DNA of 64,000 nt from Sphingopyxis macrogoltabida (GTDB lineage Bacteria > Pseudomonadota > Alphaproteobacteria > Sphingomonadales > Sphingomonadaceae). Below, piece by piece: positions 54,710 to 63,921 of this stretch. Each line of letters opens with the position of its first letter. The stretch's first letter is position 1. The stretch covers positions 2,855,001 to 2,919,000 of the forward strand of contig NZ_CP012700.1 of assembly GCF_001307295.1 (NCBI RefSeq), given 5' to 3'. The notes beneath the pieces are model-generated. The model ran no database searches, was not told the origin of the DNA, and saw nothing but the letters and a program-made list of their open reading frames with translations. The position numbers were made by a program, and so were the translations under genes.

Positions 54710-55834
54710 TTATGCGTGGTCGATAACCAGACCGTCGATCTCGTTCGCGACATCCTCGAAACTGTCGGTGACGCGCTCGAGATGACGGTAGAGTTCGCGC
54801 CCGATCAGGAAGCGGACGCTGTTCGACTGCCCATGTTCCTTGAACAGGCGCTTGAGGCCCGCGGCGTGGATTTCGTCGGCGTGACCTTCCATCCGGACCA
54901 GCCGCTCAGTCAGCTCGTGAAGCCGCACGGCGTTGGCCGAAATGTTGCGCAGCAGCGGCAGCGCCTCGGCAGTCAGGCGCGCGGCGTCGACGATGATCCC
55001 GCCGATGTCGCGCATTTCAGGCTCGAATTCGGTGACATCGTACAGGTCGACGGCGCCCGCGGTCTTCTGCATCTCGTCGATCGCATCGTCCATCGAGGCG
55101 ATCAGGTCGGTGATCGCGCTGCGGTCGAACGGGGTCAGGAAGGTGCGGCGGACCGTCTGGAGCACTTCGCGGGTGATCGCGTCGGCGTCATGCTCGCGCT
55201 CGATGATCTCCTGCACATGGTCGGCCATGCCCTCGCCGCCCTGCAGCATCCGCGACAAGGCGTTCGCCCCGGCGACCAGCGTCGCGGCGTGGCTTTCGAA
55301 CAATTCGAAGAAATTTCCCTGTCGCGGCAGCAAACGCTGAAACCAAGCGAACATCCAGCTTACCCCTGTTTTGTCGGCTACATTCTGGACGACCCCGCGC
55401 GGCTGGGCGACAGCACGAAAACCGCCGTCGCCGAACGAGCGGATCAGCGCCTGCAAATCGGGTTCCTCGACCGCCGACGCGGCATCGCGGAACGAGAACC
55501 ATTTGCGGTCGCGTTCGTCCATTTCCTTCCAGTCGTCGAGCTCGTTGGTCACGGCGAGCGGAAAAACTTCGACGTTGTACATGATCGATGCGCCATTCGC
55601 CCGGCGCTTGCGATATTCATAACTGCCGATCGGCGTCGGACAGACGGCGCCGATCACGCCCGCTTCCTCCTCGGCCTCGATCGCCGCGGCGGCATGGCGT
55701 TCCATTCCGGTCAGCGGATTGCCCTTCGGCACCACCCAGCGCTTTGTCTCGCGCGATGTGATCAGCAGAATCTCGGTCGGCCCGTCCTGCGCAGGACCGC
55801 CGAATCGATAGGGAAGGACGGCAATCTGGCGCAT
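54710..55834 (-). CDS. Nudix hydrolase fused to DUF47 (PhoU-like Pit accessory)
   Basis: A 374-residue open frame without stop joins two families. Residues 1-135 are a Nudix domain (RQIAVLPYRF, RWVVPKGNPLTG, box ending IEAEEEAGV with the REUxEExGU Arg replaced by Ile; SYEYRKR), like alphaproteobacterial diadenosine/diphosphoinositol polyphosphate hydrolases. From residue 161 (MFAWFQRLLPRQGNFFELFESHA) to the end is a full-length DUF47 protein (HVQEIIEREHDADAITREVLQ, FDRSAITDLIASMDDAIDEM), which assists Pit transporters. An ATG at 55354 with AGGGGT seven bases upstream would give DUF47 alone (214 residues, normal length). The main start at 55834 has AAGGA. Either a true fusion, or two overlapping products of one frame. 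Confidence 0.82.
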   Translation of the reverse strand: MRQIAVLPYRFGGPAQDGPTEILLITSRETKRWVVPKGNPLTGMERHAAAAIEAEEEAGVIGAVCPTPIGSYEYRKRRANGASIMYNVEVFPLAVTNELDDWKEMDERDRKWFSFRDAASAVEEPDLQALIRSFGDGGFRAVAQPRGVVQNVADKTGVSWMFAWFQRLLPRQGNFFELFESHAATLVAGANALSRMLQGGEGMADHVQEIIEREHDADAITREVLQTVRRTFLTPFDRSAITDLIASMDDAIDEMQKTAGAVDLYDVTEFEPEMRDIGGIIVDAARLTAEALPLLRNISANAVRLHELTERLVRMEGHADEIHAAGLKRLFKEHGQSNSVRFLIGRELYRHLERVTDSFEDVANEIDGLVIDHA

Positions 55835-56037
55835 ATGCTCGATCCTTTCCAAAGATTCGGGCGAAGATTCAAGGCGCGGGACGCGCAGGTGACAAAAGCG
55901 TTACGCCCCTATGACAATAATGTGACAGCGACAAGGATGCTTCACACCCCCCACCCCCCTACTTTCACCCCTGTCAATTCGATTGCAAAATGAAACGCGG
56001 CGCGTAATCTCCCCTTCAAACATAGTCGGGAGACAGG

Positions 56038-57585
56038 ATGATGGCAGGCACGGCGACGATGGAACGTCCCGCGGGGACGAAGGCTGCACCGGTCGATCAG
56101 GACGTGCTGATCGTCGGAGCGGGAATTTCGGGCATCGGCATGGCGGTGCATCTGCAGCAGCATAGCCCCGACCGCAGCTTCGCGCTCGTCGAGCGCCGCG
56201 CCGACCTTGGCGGCACCTGGGACCTGTTCCGCTATCCGGGCATCCGGTCGGATAGCGACATGCACACGCTGGGTTTCGTCTTCGAACCGTGGAAGCATGA
56301 AAAGACGATCGCCGACGGCCCCGCGATCCTCGAATATCTGAACCGCATCGTCGACGAACGCCATATCCGCGAACGCATCCGCTTCAACAAAAAGGTCGTC
56401 GGTGCCGACTGGGACAGCGCCGCGGCGCGCTGGACGGTGACGATGGAGGACGACAAAGGCGCGGTGACCACGACAACCGCGCGCTGGCTCTATCTCGGCT
56501 CGGGCTATTATGACTATGACGAGCCGTTCGACGCCGGGTTCACTGGGCGCGAGGACTTCCAGGGGCAGATATTGCATCCGCAATTCTGGCCGAAGGATCT
56601 CGACTACGCCGGCAAGAAGATCGTCGTGATCGGATCGGGCGCGACGGCGGTGACGATCGTTCCCGCGATGACCGACAAGGCGGCGCATGTGACGATGCTC
56701 CAGCGCACGCCGACCTGGTACTTCATCCGTCCCGCAAAGGATGGGTTCGCAAACTTCCTGCGCAAGGTGCTGCCCGAGGAACTCGCCTACAAGATTACGC
56801 GCTTCAAGAATGTGAAGCTGCAGGACATCAGCTTCCGCCGCGCCCGTGAAAAGCCCCAGAAGGTCAAGGATTTCCTGACCAAGAAGCTGAAGGCCGCGCT
56901 GGGCGACCGTTACGACGCGACTGCCTTCACCCCGCCCTATAACCCGTGGGAACAGCGGCTGTGCCTCGTCCCCGACGCCGATTTCTTCGAGGCGATGAAG
57001 GCGGACAAGGCGTCGGTGGTCACCGACCATATCGAACGCTTTGACGCCACCGGCGTCCAGCTCAAATCGGGCAAGCATCTCGATGCCGACATCATCGTCA
57101 CCGCGACAGGGCTCAAGCTCGCCGTCGCGGGCAAGATCCCCGTCCGCGTCGACGGCGATCCCGTCGATTGGAGCGAGCATTTCTATTACAAGGCGTGCAT
57201 GTTCTCGAACGTCCCGAATTTTTCGGCGGTGTTCGGCTATCTCAACGCTTCATGGACCCTGCGTGCCGATATCGTCGCCGAATATGTCTGCCGCGTGCTC
57301 AATCATATGCAGGCGACCGGCACCGACGCCGCGACACCGGTACTCGCCGACCCATCGACGCTGAACGAGGAGAATATCTTCGACTTCTCGTCGGGTTATA
57401 TCCAGCGCTCGCTGCACATCATGCCGAAGAATGCAGACAAACTGCCGTGGCGGCTCAGCCAGAATTATGTGCAGGATCGCGTCGACATGCGCAGCGGCGC
57501 GATCGCCGACGGCGTGCTCGCGTTCAGCCGGGCGGGCGAGGTGGCGCCCAGCGCCGCAGTGCCGGCCCTCGAAGCGGCGGAATGA
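56038..57585 (+). CDS. Flavin-containing Baeyer-Villiger monooxygenase
   Basis: The 515-residue protein has the FAD Rossmann motif GAGISG (27-32), the class-defining Baeyer-Villiger fingerprint F-x-G-x3-H-x3-W-P at 174-185 (FQGQILHPQFWP), a second Rossmann for NADPH (VIGSGATAVT, about 198-206) and NNLGGTW-like DLGGTWDLFRYPGIRSDSD. These enzymes insert oxygen next to ketones, giving esters or lactones. GGGAGACAGG precedes the ATG. It is a single gene; no ketone-forming partner lies next to it, so the substrate cannot be guessed. Confidence 0.9.
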   Translation: MMAGTATMERPAGTKAAPVDQDVLIVGAGISGIGMAVHLQQHSPDRSFALVERRADLGGTWDLFRYPGIRSDSDMHTLGFVFEPWKHEKTIADGPAILEYLNRIVDERHIRERIRFNKKVVGADWDSAAARWTVTMEDDKGAVTTTTARWLYLGSGYYDYDEPFDAGFTGREDFQGQILHPQFWPKDLDYAGKKIVVIGSGATAVTIVPAMTDKAAHVTMLQRTPTWYFIRPAKDGFANFLRKVLPEELAYKITRFKNVKLQDISFRRAREKPQKVKDFLTKKLKAALGDRYDATAFTPPYNPWEQRLCLVPDADFFEAMKADKASVVTDHIERFDATGVQLKSGKHLDADIIVTATGLKLAVAGKIPVRVDGDPVDWSEHFYYKACMFSNVPNFSAVFGYLNASWTLRADIVAEYVCRVLNHMQATGTDAATPVLADPSTLNEENIFDFSSGYIQRSLHIMPKNADKLPWRLSQNYVQDRVDMRSGAIADGVLAFSRAGEVAPSAAVPALEAAE

Positions 57586-57588
57586 CGT

Positions 57589-58155
57589 TCAGGCGCCGCG
57601 CTTCTTGGCGCGGTGCCGCCGGACCAGCCAGAAAACAAGCCCGCCGACGATCAGGAGCAGGACGGGCAAGGCGATCCGCATCGTCCGCGCCCCTGTTTCA
57701 TATTGGTCGATGAATTCGAGCGCGGGCGGCTTGGTCTTGCTGCCGAGCACATTCCATTCGGTGACCTGCATCGGCCCGTCATTCTGGGCGTAGAAGCGCA
57801 GTGAAACGGTCGTCCATTTGCCGGCGCTGGTACCGACCACCACCACCTCTTCCTGTCGCTCCTTGAGCCCCGGCGTGGCGTTGGTTTTCCAATCGTAGGA
57901 CGCAAGCTGCCACGTCGCCTTGCCCTCGGGGCATTCGCGCGGCAGCGCCGGTGCGGCCTCGATCGTCGAATTGGCAATCTCGGGATGCAGCAGCGATCGC
58001 GCGCCGGGGGGATCGGTGCAGAAGCCCTCGGCGATCGCGACGAGTTCCTTCTGCCGCTCGGGCGTCACCAGCTTGTCGAGCGCCGCCTGGAAGCTGCAGC
58101 CGCCCAACGCCGCCGTCGCAAAAATCACGAAACCGCTGTGCCGGAAATAACCCAT
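57589..58155 (-). CDS. Hypothetical lipoprotein with C-terminal membrane helix
   Basis: A 188-residue protein with a signal containing a lipobox-like ALGGCS, a mature domain with two Cys (GFCTDPP, RECPEGK), a beta-rich middle (WTTVSLRFYAQNDGPMQVTEW) and a C-terminal helix (ALPVLLLIVGGLVFWLV) with an Arg/Lys tail. No family is recognised. The tail topology (lipid at one end, membrane helix at the other) would tether both ends to membrane if both signals are real. It is convergent with the monooxygenase, 3 bp apart. Confidence 0.6.
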   Translation of the reverse strand: MGYFRHSGFVIFATAALGGCSFQAALDKLVTPERQKELVAIAEGFCTDPPGARSLLHPEIANSTIEAAPALPRECPEGKATWQLASYDWKTNATPGLKERQEEVVVVGTSAGKWTTVSLRFYAQNDGPMQVTEWNVLGSKTKPPALEFIDQYETGARTMRIALPVLLLIVGGLVFWLVRRHRAKKRGA

Positions 58156-58221
58156 CACCCGTCCCCTGCTGATGGCCAGCAGGAGAGATGACCGATTTTG
58201 CGGAGCTAATCCAGCCCTGCG

Positions 58222-58404
58222 CTAATCGAGGTGTTCGGGCTTGCCTTTGGTCGATCCCTTGGCAAAATCCTCGAGCTGCTTTTCGGTCATACTGTCGACC
58301 ATCTGCTTCGACGCGCCCTTGAGTTTCGATTTGGGCGTATCCCCGCGTTTCGCACTTAGCGCAGCGCCGGCCGCCTTCTGCTGCGCTTTCGATTTGGCTG
58401 GCAT
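58222..58404 (-). CDS. DUF3008 family small protein
   Basis: A 60-residue basic protein (PAKSKAQQKAAGAALSAKRG, then GASKQMVDSMTEKQLEDFA) matching DUF3008, a small family of unknown function seen often in alphaproteobacteria. GAGGAG lies upstream of the ATG. It is on the same strand as the SDR gene 40 bp upstream and might be co-transcribed. Confidence 0.85.
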   Translation of the reverse strand: MPAKSKAQQKAAGAALSAKRGDTPKSKLKGASKQMVDSMTEKQLEDFAKGSTKGKPEHLD

Positions 58405-58444
58405 GACAATGCTCCTCTCCGCCCCCGCAATCCGTTAACGCCCT

Positions 58445-59380
58445 CTACCCATTAACGATCGTGCCGCCGTTGGGATGCAGCACCTGACCCGACATATAGC
58501 TGCTGTCGTCGCAGGCGAGGAACAGGAAGGCGGGCGCAACCTCATTGGGTTCGCCGGGACGCTTCATCGGCGTACTTTCGCCGAAATGCTCGACCTTTTT
58601 CGCCGGCGCGCCGCCGCGCGGATTGAGCGGGGTCCAGATCGGTCCCGGTGCGACCGCGTTGACGCGAATGCCCTTGCCCACCAGATTTTCGCTCAGCGAG
58701 CGGGTGAAGGCAGTGATCGCGCCCTTGGTGGCGCTGTAATCGAGCAGTCCTTCCGACCCCTGATACATGGTGACGCTGGTGCAATTGACGATCGCCGCGC
58801 CCTTGCCGAGGTGCGGCAGCGCCGCCTGCACCAGATAGAACATGCCGAAGATGTTGGTGGCGAAGGTGCGGTGCAACTGCTCGGCGCTGATGTCGCGGAT
58901 ATCGGCGGCGGGATGCTGCTCGCCGGCGTTGTTGACGACGATATCGAGCTGGCCGAGCTTTTCGATGGTGCGTGCGACGATCCGTTCGCCGGCATCGGGC
59001 TTCCCGATGTCGGCCTTGATCGCGATCGCACGGCGCCCTTCGGCCTTGACGATCGCCACCGTATCGGCAGCGTCGTCCTTGTTGCTGTGATAGACGAGCG
59101 CGATGTCGGCACCCTCGCGCGCGAACAGGGCGCACACCGCACGGCCGATGCCGCTGTCGCCGCCCGTGACGATCGCAACCTTGCCGTCGAGCCGGCCCGA
59201 TCCCGGAAAGCGCGGCTGCCATTTCGGCGCGCGGTCGAGGTCGGCCTCACGGTCCGACGGCGGCTTCGCGATCGATTTGGCGGGTCCCACCGCCTTGCGC
59301 AGCTTCGCGGCGGCCCGAACCTTGCCCTTCTTCTCCTTGGGCGTCTCGCCGACCTTGCCGGCCTTGGGCTGCTTCGCCAT
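58445..59380 (-). CDS. SDR oxidoreductase (YghA/glucose dehydrogenase-like) with basic N-terminal extension
   Basis: The 311-residue protein starts with a Lys-rich extension of about 60 residues, followed by a classical SDR: VTGGDSGIGRAVC, NNAGEQHPA, the Ser of NCTSVTMYQG and Y-x3-K in YSATKGA, then VNAVAPGPIWTPL and the C-terminal SGQVLHPNGGTIVNG. The GGDSGIG and NAGEQHP motifs mark the YghA/general-stress type subgroup. GGAGG precedes the ATG. The following DUF3008 gene and the stress-type subgroup suggest a stress role, unproven. Confidence 0.87.
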   Translation of the reverse strand: MAKQPKAGKVGETPKEKKGKVRAAAKLRKAVGPAKSIAKPPSDREADLDRAPKWQPRFPGSGRLDGKVAIVTGGDSGIGRAVCALFAREGADIALVYHSNKDDAADTVAIVKAEGRRAIAIKADIGKPDAGERIVARTIEKLGQLDIVVNNAGEQHPAADIRDISAEQLHRTFATNIFGMFYLVQAALPHLGKGAAIVNCTSVTMYQGSEGLLDYSATKGAITAFTRSLSENLVGKGIRVNAVAPGPIWTPLNPRGGAPAKKVEHFGESTPMKRPGEPNEVAPAFLFLACDDSSYMSGQVLHPNGGTIVNG

Positions 59381-59393
59381 TGCTACGCCTCCT

Positions 59394-60224
59394 TCACTTC
59401 ATCGGCAGGAAATCGCGGGCATATTCGGGCTTCACCGCGTGCACGATCGCCTGCGACATCGGCAGGTTGATCTTGTAGCTGCCCTCCGCATAGGCGCCGA
59501 TTTCATAAGGGGCGATCGCGATCGTCAGCCGGTCGAGATAGCGGCCGTCGGACGAGCCGAGCCATATCGTCTGCGCCGCGGCGGACGGGCATTTGCCGAA
59601 GGGGCTGCCATCGCGGACCCATTCGACGCCGCGCGCCGCCTTCGCGCGTTCGATTGCCGCGCACAGGTCGTCGTTCACCGCCTTGTCGAATGCTTCGCCA
59701 CTGGCGAACATGTCGAGGGGTTTCAGCCGCTTCGCGCGATTGCGGTCCCAGACCAGCGTGTCGAAGGTCTGCATGCCATGCGCGCCGCCCATATAGGTTT
59801 CGATCTCCGCCGACAGGCTGAGGAATCGCGGCGTATTGGTTATCCGCTGCCATTTCTGGAGGTGGCTGTGCGCATAATAGGGAAAGCCTTCCTTTTTCGC
59901 GGCCTCCTGATCGCGGCGCGCGGCGCTTACCAGCGCATCACGCTGCGTTGCCCGGTCGTTGTCGAGCCATGCCGCAAGCCCGGGAATCTGGGCCGCTTCG
60001 GCGGGATAGCTATAAGCAAACTCGACGAGATCGTTCTTCTCCTTGACGTCGGATGCCGGCGCATTTTTCGCCGCGACATCGGCCGGCCCGCCCGGCGGCG
60101 CGCCGGGGACGGCGGCGGCCGCCGCCTTTTCGGCGGGCGTATCGGGCTTCTCCGAACAGGCGGTCAGGATGAGCGCGCCCGACAGGAGCAGCGCGACGGC
60201 GGAACGGTATCGAAGGTTCGTCAT
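59394..60224 (-). CDS. DUF4163/DUF3298 (RsiV-like) lipoprotein
   Basis: The 276-residue protein has a lipoprotein signal (AVALLLSGALILTAC), an Ala/Pro-rich linker, and the paired DUF4163-DUF3298 domains (EIETYMGGAHGMQTFDTLVWDR, FASGEAFDKAVNDDL, IAPYEIGAYAEGSYKINLPM) found in Bacillus RsiV, which binds lysozyme, and in many periplasmic proteins. Here no sigma factor gene adjoins, so regulation is not implied; a carbohydrate- or lysozyme-binding role is open. It lies 13 bp before the SDR gene on the same strand. Confidence 0.78.
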   Translation of the reverse strand: MTNLRYRSAVALLLSGALILTACSEKPDTPAEKAAAAAVPGAPPGGPADVAAKNAPASDVKEKNDLVEFAYSYPAEAAQIPGLAAWLDNDRATQRDALVSAARRDQEAAKKEGFPYYAHSHLQKWQRITNTPRFLSLSAEIETYMGGAHGMQTFDTLVWDRNRAKRLKPLDMFASGEAFDKAVNDDLCAAIERAKAARGVEWVRDGSPFGKCPSAAAQTIWLGSSDGRYLDRLTIAIAPYEIGAYAEGSYKINLPMSQAIVHAVKPEYARDFLPMK

Positions 60225-60278
60225 CCCCGAACAACGCCGGGAATCGACAAAGTTTCCTTGCGGGCCTAGCACGCTGGC

Positions 60279-61703
60279 ATGATCGACTATTCCGACATGA
60301 TCCAGCCCGACCAGGGGCAGGACGCCCGCGCCATCCACCTCGTCGACAAGAAAAGCTATGACGGCTGGCTGAAGGAGCGCAGCGCGCGCGAGCGTGCGCA
60401 CCTCGCCGCCGTCGGGTTCAAGCCCGATGCCTTCGTCCACGCGATCCTGCCCGGCGACGACCCCGAACGCTGGGGCGTGGTGACGACCGTCGCCGACGTC
60501 GAAAACCTCTCGGCCTGGTGCCTCGCCAAGCTGGGGCAGATATTGCCCGAGGGCCGCTATCGCGTCGAAGGGCGGCAGCCGGGCAAGGCGCTGTTCGGCT
60601 GGATGAGCGCGCAATATCGCTTCGATGCCTATCGCAAGAAGGTCGAGACCAAGGGCGCGCGCGTGCTGCTGACCAGCGATGTCGGCGCGATCGCGCCGAT
60701 GGTGGCCGAGGCGCGCGCAACCGCGCTCGTCCGCGACCTCGTCAACACGCCCGCCGCCGACATGGGGCCCGCGAGCATCGAGAAGGCGGCCGAGCGTATC
60801 GCCAAGGCGCACGGCGGCAAGCTCAGCGTCACCAAGGGCGAAGCGCTCGAACAGGGCTATCCGATGATCCACGCGGTCGGGCGCGCGGCGGCGAAACATC
60901 ACGCGCCGCGGCTGATCGAGATCGTCTGGGGCAAGGAAGATCATCCGCGCGTCGCGCTGGTCGGCAAGGGCATCAGCTTCGACAGCGGCGGGCTCGACAT
61001 CAAGCCGTCGGCGGGCATGCGGCTGATGAAGAAGGATATGGGCGGCGCCGCGCATGTGCTGGCGCTCGCCGAACTGGTGATGGCAGCGGGGCTGCCGGTA
61101 CGCCTGCACTGCCTCGTCGCCGCAGCGGAGAACGCGATTTCCGCCGACGCTTTTCGCCCCGGCGACGTGCTCAAGAGCCGGCTCGGGCTGACGGTCGAGA
61201 TCGGTAACACCGATGCCGAGGGGCGGCTCGTGCTCGGCGACGCGCTCGCCAGGGCGGGCGAAGACAAGCCCGAACTGATCCTCGATTTCGCAACGCTGAC
61301 CGGCGCCGCGCGCGTCGCGCTGGGTCCCGACCTGCCGGCCCTGTTCGCGAACGACGACAGCCTCGCCGACGATTTGCTGAAAGGCGGCAGCGAACGCGAA
61401 GATCCGCTGTGGCGGATGCCGCTGTGGGACGGTTATGCCGACCTCCTCGAAACCGACATCGCGGATATCGGCAATGCCGGGAGTTCGGCTTTCGCCGGGA
61501 CCATCACCGCCGCGCTGTTTCTCAAACGCTTCATCCCCGACAACACCGCCTGGGCGCATTTCGACACCTTCGCCTGGCGCCCCGCGGCGAAACCCGGCCG
61601 GCCGAAGGGCGGTGCCGCGCTCGGACTGCGCGCCGCATGGGCGATGTTGCAGGCGCGCTACGACCGCCGGAGCCAGCGTAGCCCGGCGGGCGAAGCGTCT
61701 TGA
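60279..61703 (+). CDS. M17 family leucyl aminopeptidase
   Basis: The 474-residue protein has the N-terminal regulatory domain and the C-terminal M17 catalytic domain: VGKGISFDSGGLDIKPSAGMRLMKKDMGGAAH with metal-binding Lys and Asp, NTDAEGRLVLGDAL (from residue 310) and FATLTGAARVALG. It removes N-terminal residues in the cytosol using two metal ions. The length is near 480-500 for the family. It is followed by a C40 peptidase on the same strand. Confidence 0.92.
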   Translation: MIDYSDMIQPDQGQDARAIHLVDKKSYDGWLKERSARERAHLAAVGFKPDAFVHAILPGDDPERWGVVTTVADVENLSAWCLAKLGQILPEGRYRVEGRQPGKALFGWMSAQYRFDAYRKKVETKGARVLLTSDVGAIAPMVAEARATALVRDLVNTPAADMGPASIEKAAERIAKAHGGKLSVTKGEALEQGYPMIHAVGRAAAKHHAPRLIEIVWGKEDHPRVALVGKGISFDSGGLDIKPSAGMRLMKKDMGGAAHVLALAELVMAAGLPVRLHCLVAAAENAISADAFRPGDVLKSRLGLTVEIGNTDAEGRLVLGDALARAGEDKPELILDFATLTGAARVALGPDLPALFANDDSLADDLLKGGSEREDPLWRMPLWDGYADLLETDIADIGNAGSSAFAGTITAALFLKRFIPDNTAWAHFDTFAWRPAAKPGRPKGGAALGLRAAWAMLQARYDRRSQRSPAGEAS

Positions 61704-61777
61704 TAAAGGCGGGCCTGCTGGTCTAATGCGCCGCGATTGTCCGCCGCGGGCGGGCGGCGACTTCAACAGGACGGCAT

Positions 61778-62722
61778 GTGACAGCGAAGAATGGCGACAG
61801 TATAGCGGCGAACCGCGTGCGCATGGGACGCCCCGGCGTCGTCGGCGCCGGGCGTGACCGCTTCGGCCTGACCGGCACGTCGCAGACGTTCGACCCGCGC
61901 GTCGTCGCAATCCGTCCCGATCTGGCCGATATCGCCGTCGCCGGCCAGCATTTCGCGCCGCATTATGCCGCGCCGATGATGCGCAGCGGGGCGCTACCCG
62001 CCGCGACGATGCGCGCCGCACCCTCGCTCGATGCCGAACAGACGAGCGAGCTGCTGTTCGGCGAGGGTTTCGCGCTGCTCGACCTGACCGGCGGCTGGGC
62101 ATGGGGCTACAGCCTCGCCGACCATTATGTCGGTTATCTTGCCGCCGATGCGCTCGGCGTGCCGATCGCGCCGACGCACCGCGTCCATGCCGCCGAGGCG
62201 ATCCTGCATAGCGCCCCCGACGCCGCGGCCGGCGGCTCGGCGATCCTGCCGCGCGGCGCGCTCGTCATGGGCGAAGCCGAGGGCGAATGGCTCGCGACCT
62301 CGCACGGCTTCCTGCCGCTGGCGGCGCTGGTCGACGTCGATGCCCGCGACGATGACCCGGCGGCGATCGCCGAAGCGCTCACCGGCACCCCTTATGTCTG
62401 GGGCGGCCGCACCGCAAAGGGCATCGACTGCTCGGGGCTCGTCCAGCTCGCATGGAGCATGGCGGGTGTCCAGTTGCCGCGCGACAGCGACCTGCAACTC
62501 GCATCGCTGGGTGCGGACAAGGATGTCGACCCCGCGGCGCTGGCGCGCGGCGACCTCGTCTTCTTTCCCGGCCATGTCGGGATCATGGCCGACGACGCCA
62601 ACATCATCCACGCCAGCCGACGATGGATGGCGGTGAACAGCGAACCGCTGGCCGACGTCATCGCGCGTTCGGCGGCGAAAGGGAATGATGTGCCGGTCTC
62701 CGGCTATAAACGATTGCGGTAA
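61778..62722 (+). CDS. NlpC/P60 (C40) family peptidase
   Basis: The 314-residue protein has an N-terminal SH3b-like region (about 60-190; ALLDLTGGWAWGYSLADHYVGYL) and a C-terminal NlpC/P60 domain with Cys218 in GIDCSGLVQ, His266 in FFPGHVGIM and a polar third residue downstream (NIIHASR). These enzymes cut peptidoglycan peptides between D-Glu and diaminopimelate. No signal peptide is evident, as for many alphaproteobacterial members thought to recycle peptides in the cytoplasm. The start is GTG with AGGACG upstream. Confidence 0.9.
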   Translation: MTAKNGDSIAANRVRMGRPGVVGAGRDRFGLTGTSQTFDPRVVAIRPDLADIAVAGQHFAPHYAAPMMRSGALPAATMRAAPSLDAEQTSELLFGEGFALLDLTGGWAWGYSLADHYVGYLAADALGVPIAPTHRVHAAEAILHSAPDAAAGGSAILPRGALVMGEAEGEWLATSHGFLPLAALVDVDARDDDPAAIAEALTGTPYVWGGRTAKGIDCSGLVQLAWSMAGVQLPRDSDLQLASLGADKDVDPAALARGDLVFFPGHVGIMADDANIIHASRRWMAVNSEPLADVIARSAAKGNDVPVSGYKRLR

Positions 62723-62726
62723 AATC

Positions 62727-63653
62727 ATGACACAGACGGTCTTCATCGACGGCGCGGCGGGAACGACGGGCCTGGAAATCGCCGAGCGGCTGGCCGGGCG
62801 GAACGAATTCACGCTCGTCACGCTCGACGACGCGCGCCGCAAGGATGCATCGGCGCGGCGCGAAGCCTTGAACGATGCCGATTTCGTCATCCTCTGCCTG
62901 CCCGACGATGCCGCGCGCGAATCCGTCGCGATGATCGAAAACGATACGACGCGGGTGATCGACGCGTCGACCGCGCACCGCGTCGCGCCCGGCTGGGTCT
63001 ATGGCTTTCCCGAAGTCAGCGGTCACAAGGCCGTCGCCGCAGCGGCGCGTGTCAGCAATCCCGGCTGCTATTCGACCGGCTTCGTCGCGCTGGTCGCACC
63101 GCTGGTCCGCGCCGGCCTGCTTCCCGCCGACTGGCCCTATAGCTGCAACGCGGTCAGCGGCTATTCGGGCGGCGGCAAGGCGCTGATCGAACGCTTCGAG
63201 CAGGACACCGATATCGCCTGGCGCGGCTATGCCCTCGCTCTCGGCCACAAACATCTGCCCGAAATGCAGTCGAACTGCGGCCTGTCGATCGCGCCGCTCT
63301 TTTCGCCCGCCGTGATCGCGGCGCATCGCGGCATGGTCGTCGAAGTGCCGTTGCCGCTTGCCGCAATGCCCGGCGCCGCAACGCCCGACGCGTTACGCAG
63401 GGCGCTGGCGGAATTTTACGCGGGCAGCCCGGTCGCGGTGATGGGCGAAACCCCGGCCGACGGCGAAATGCTGCTTCGCGGGTCGCAGGCGGGCGACGAC
63501 CGCATCGAATTGTTCGTGTTCGGCAATTCGGGCGGCAGCCAGGCGCGCCTCGTCGCGCGGCTCGACAATCTCGGCAAGGGCGCCAGCGGCGCCTGCGTCC
63601 AGAACCTCAACATCATGGCGGGGTTGCCCGAAACGGCGGGCCTGCGGCTCTAG
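62727..63653 (+). CDS. argC: N-acetyl-gamma-glutamyl-phosphate reductase (type 2)
   Basis: ArgC reduces N-acetylglutamyl phosphate in arginine synthesis. The 308-residue protein is the short, type 2 form: VFIDGAAGTTGLEIAERL at the start, the catalytic Cys114 in SNPGCYSTGF, SGYSGGGKALI and the C-terminal GKGASGACVQNLNIMAGLPE. The start is 5 bp after the C40 stop. Its TAG stop coincides with the first three bases of the inverted repeat of an inserted element, so the insertion either left the original stop intact or created it. Confidence 0.93.
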   Translation: MTQTVFIDGAAGTTGLEIAERLAGRNEFTLVTLDDARRKDASARREALNDADFVILCLPDDAARESVAMIENDTTRVIDASTAHRVAPGWVYGFPEVSGHKAVAAAARVSNPGCYSTGFVALVAPLVRAGLLPADWPYSCNAVSGYSGGGKALIERFEQDTDIAWRGYALALGHKHLPEMQSNCGLSIAPLFSPAVIAAHRGMVVEVPLPLAAMPGAATPDALRRALAEFYAGSPVAVMGETPADGEMLLRGSQAGDDRIELFVFGNSGGSQARLVARLDNLGKGASGACVQNLNIMAGLPETAGLRL

Positions 63654-63917
63654 GGTCAAGACCCATTAATTTGCCGTTCGAGTTTGAAGCGATTTTGTTC
63701 AGGGCGAGGAGAAAAGGCGTAGGAATATGGATATATTTCAAGGCTTTTCGACGACGCCATGGACAAAATCGGTCAAATCCCGAAGGGACGCCGAAATGGC
63801 TTCGATCTCAGGCCCGCGCGGCCTTGCGGGTAGCGACGCTACCCGCTGCATCCGCCCGCACCCGATATCTTCGCCATTTCGACGCCTCGAACGGCAAATC
63901 AATGGGTCCTGACCCTA
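63651..63917. mobile_element. MITE-like element with 33-bp terminal inverted repeats
   Basis: The left end (63651-63683) and the reverse complement of the right end (63885-63917) match at 31 of 33 positions, beginning TAGGGTCA-G-ACCCATT. The element is 267 bp long, with TA at both outer ends, as for IS630/Tc1-type elements that duplicate a TA target. It encodes no convincing transposase (only short frames of 61 and 84 residues), so it is a non-autonomous element that needs a transposase in trans. Confidence 0.75.
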
Positions 63918-63921
63918 GGAC

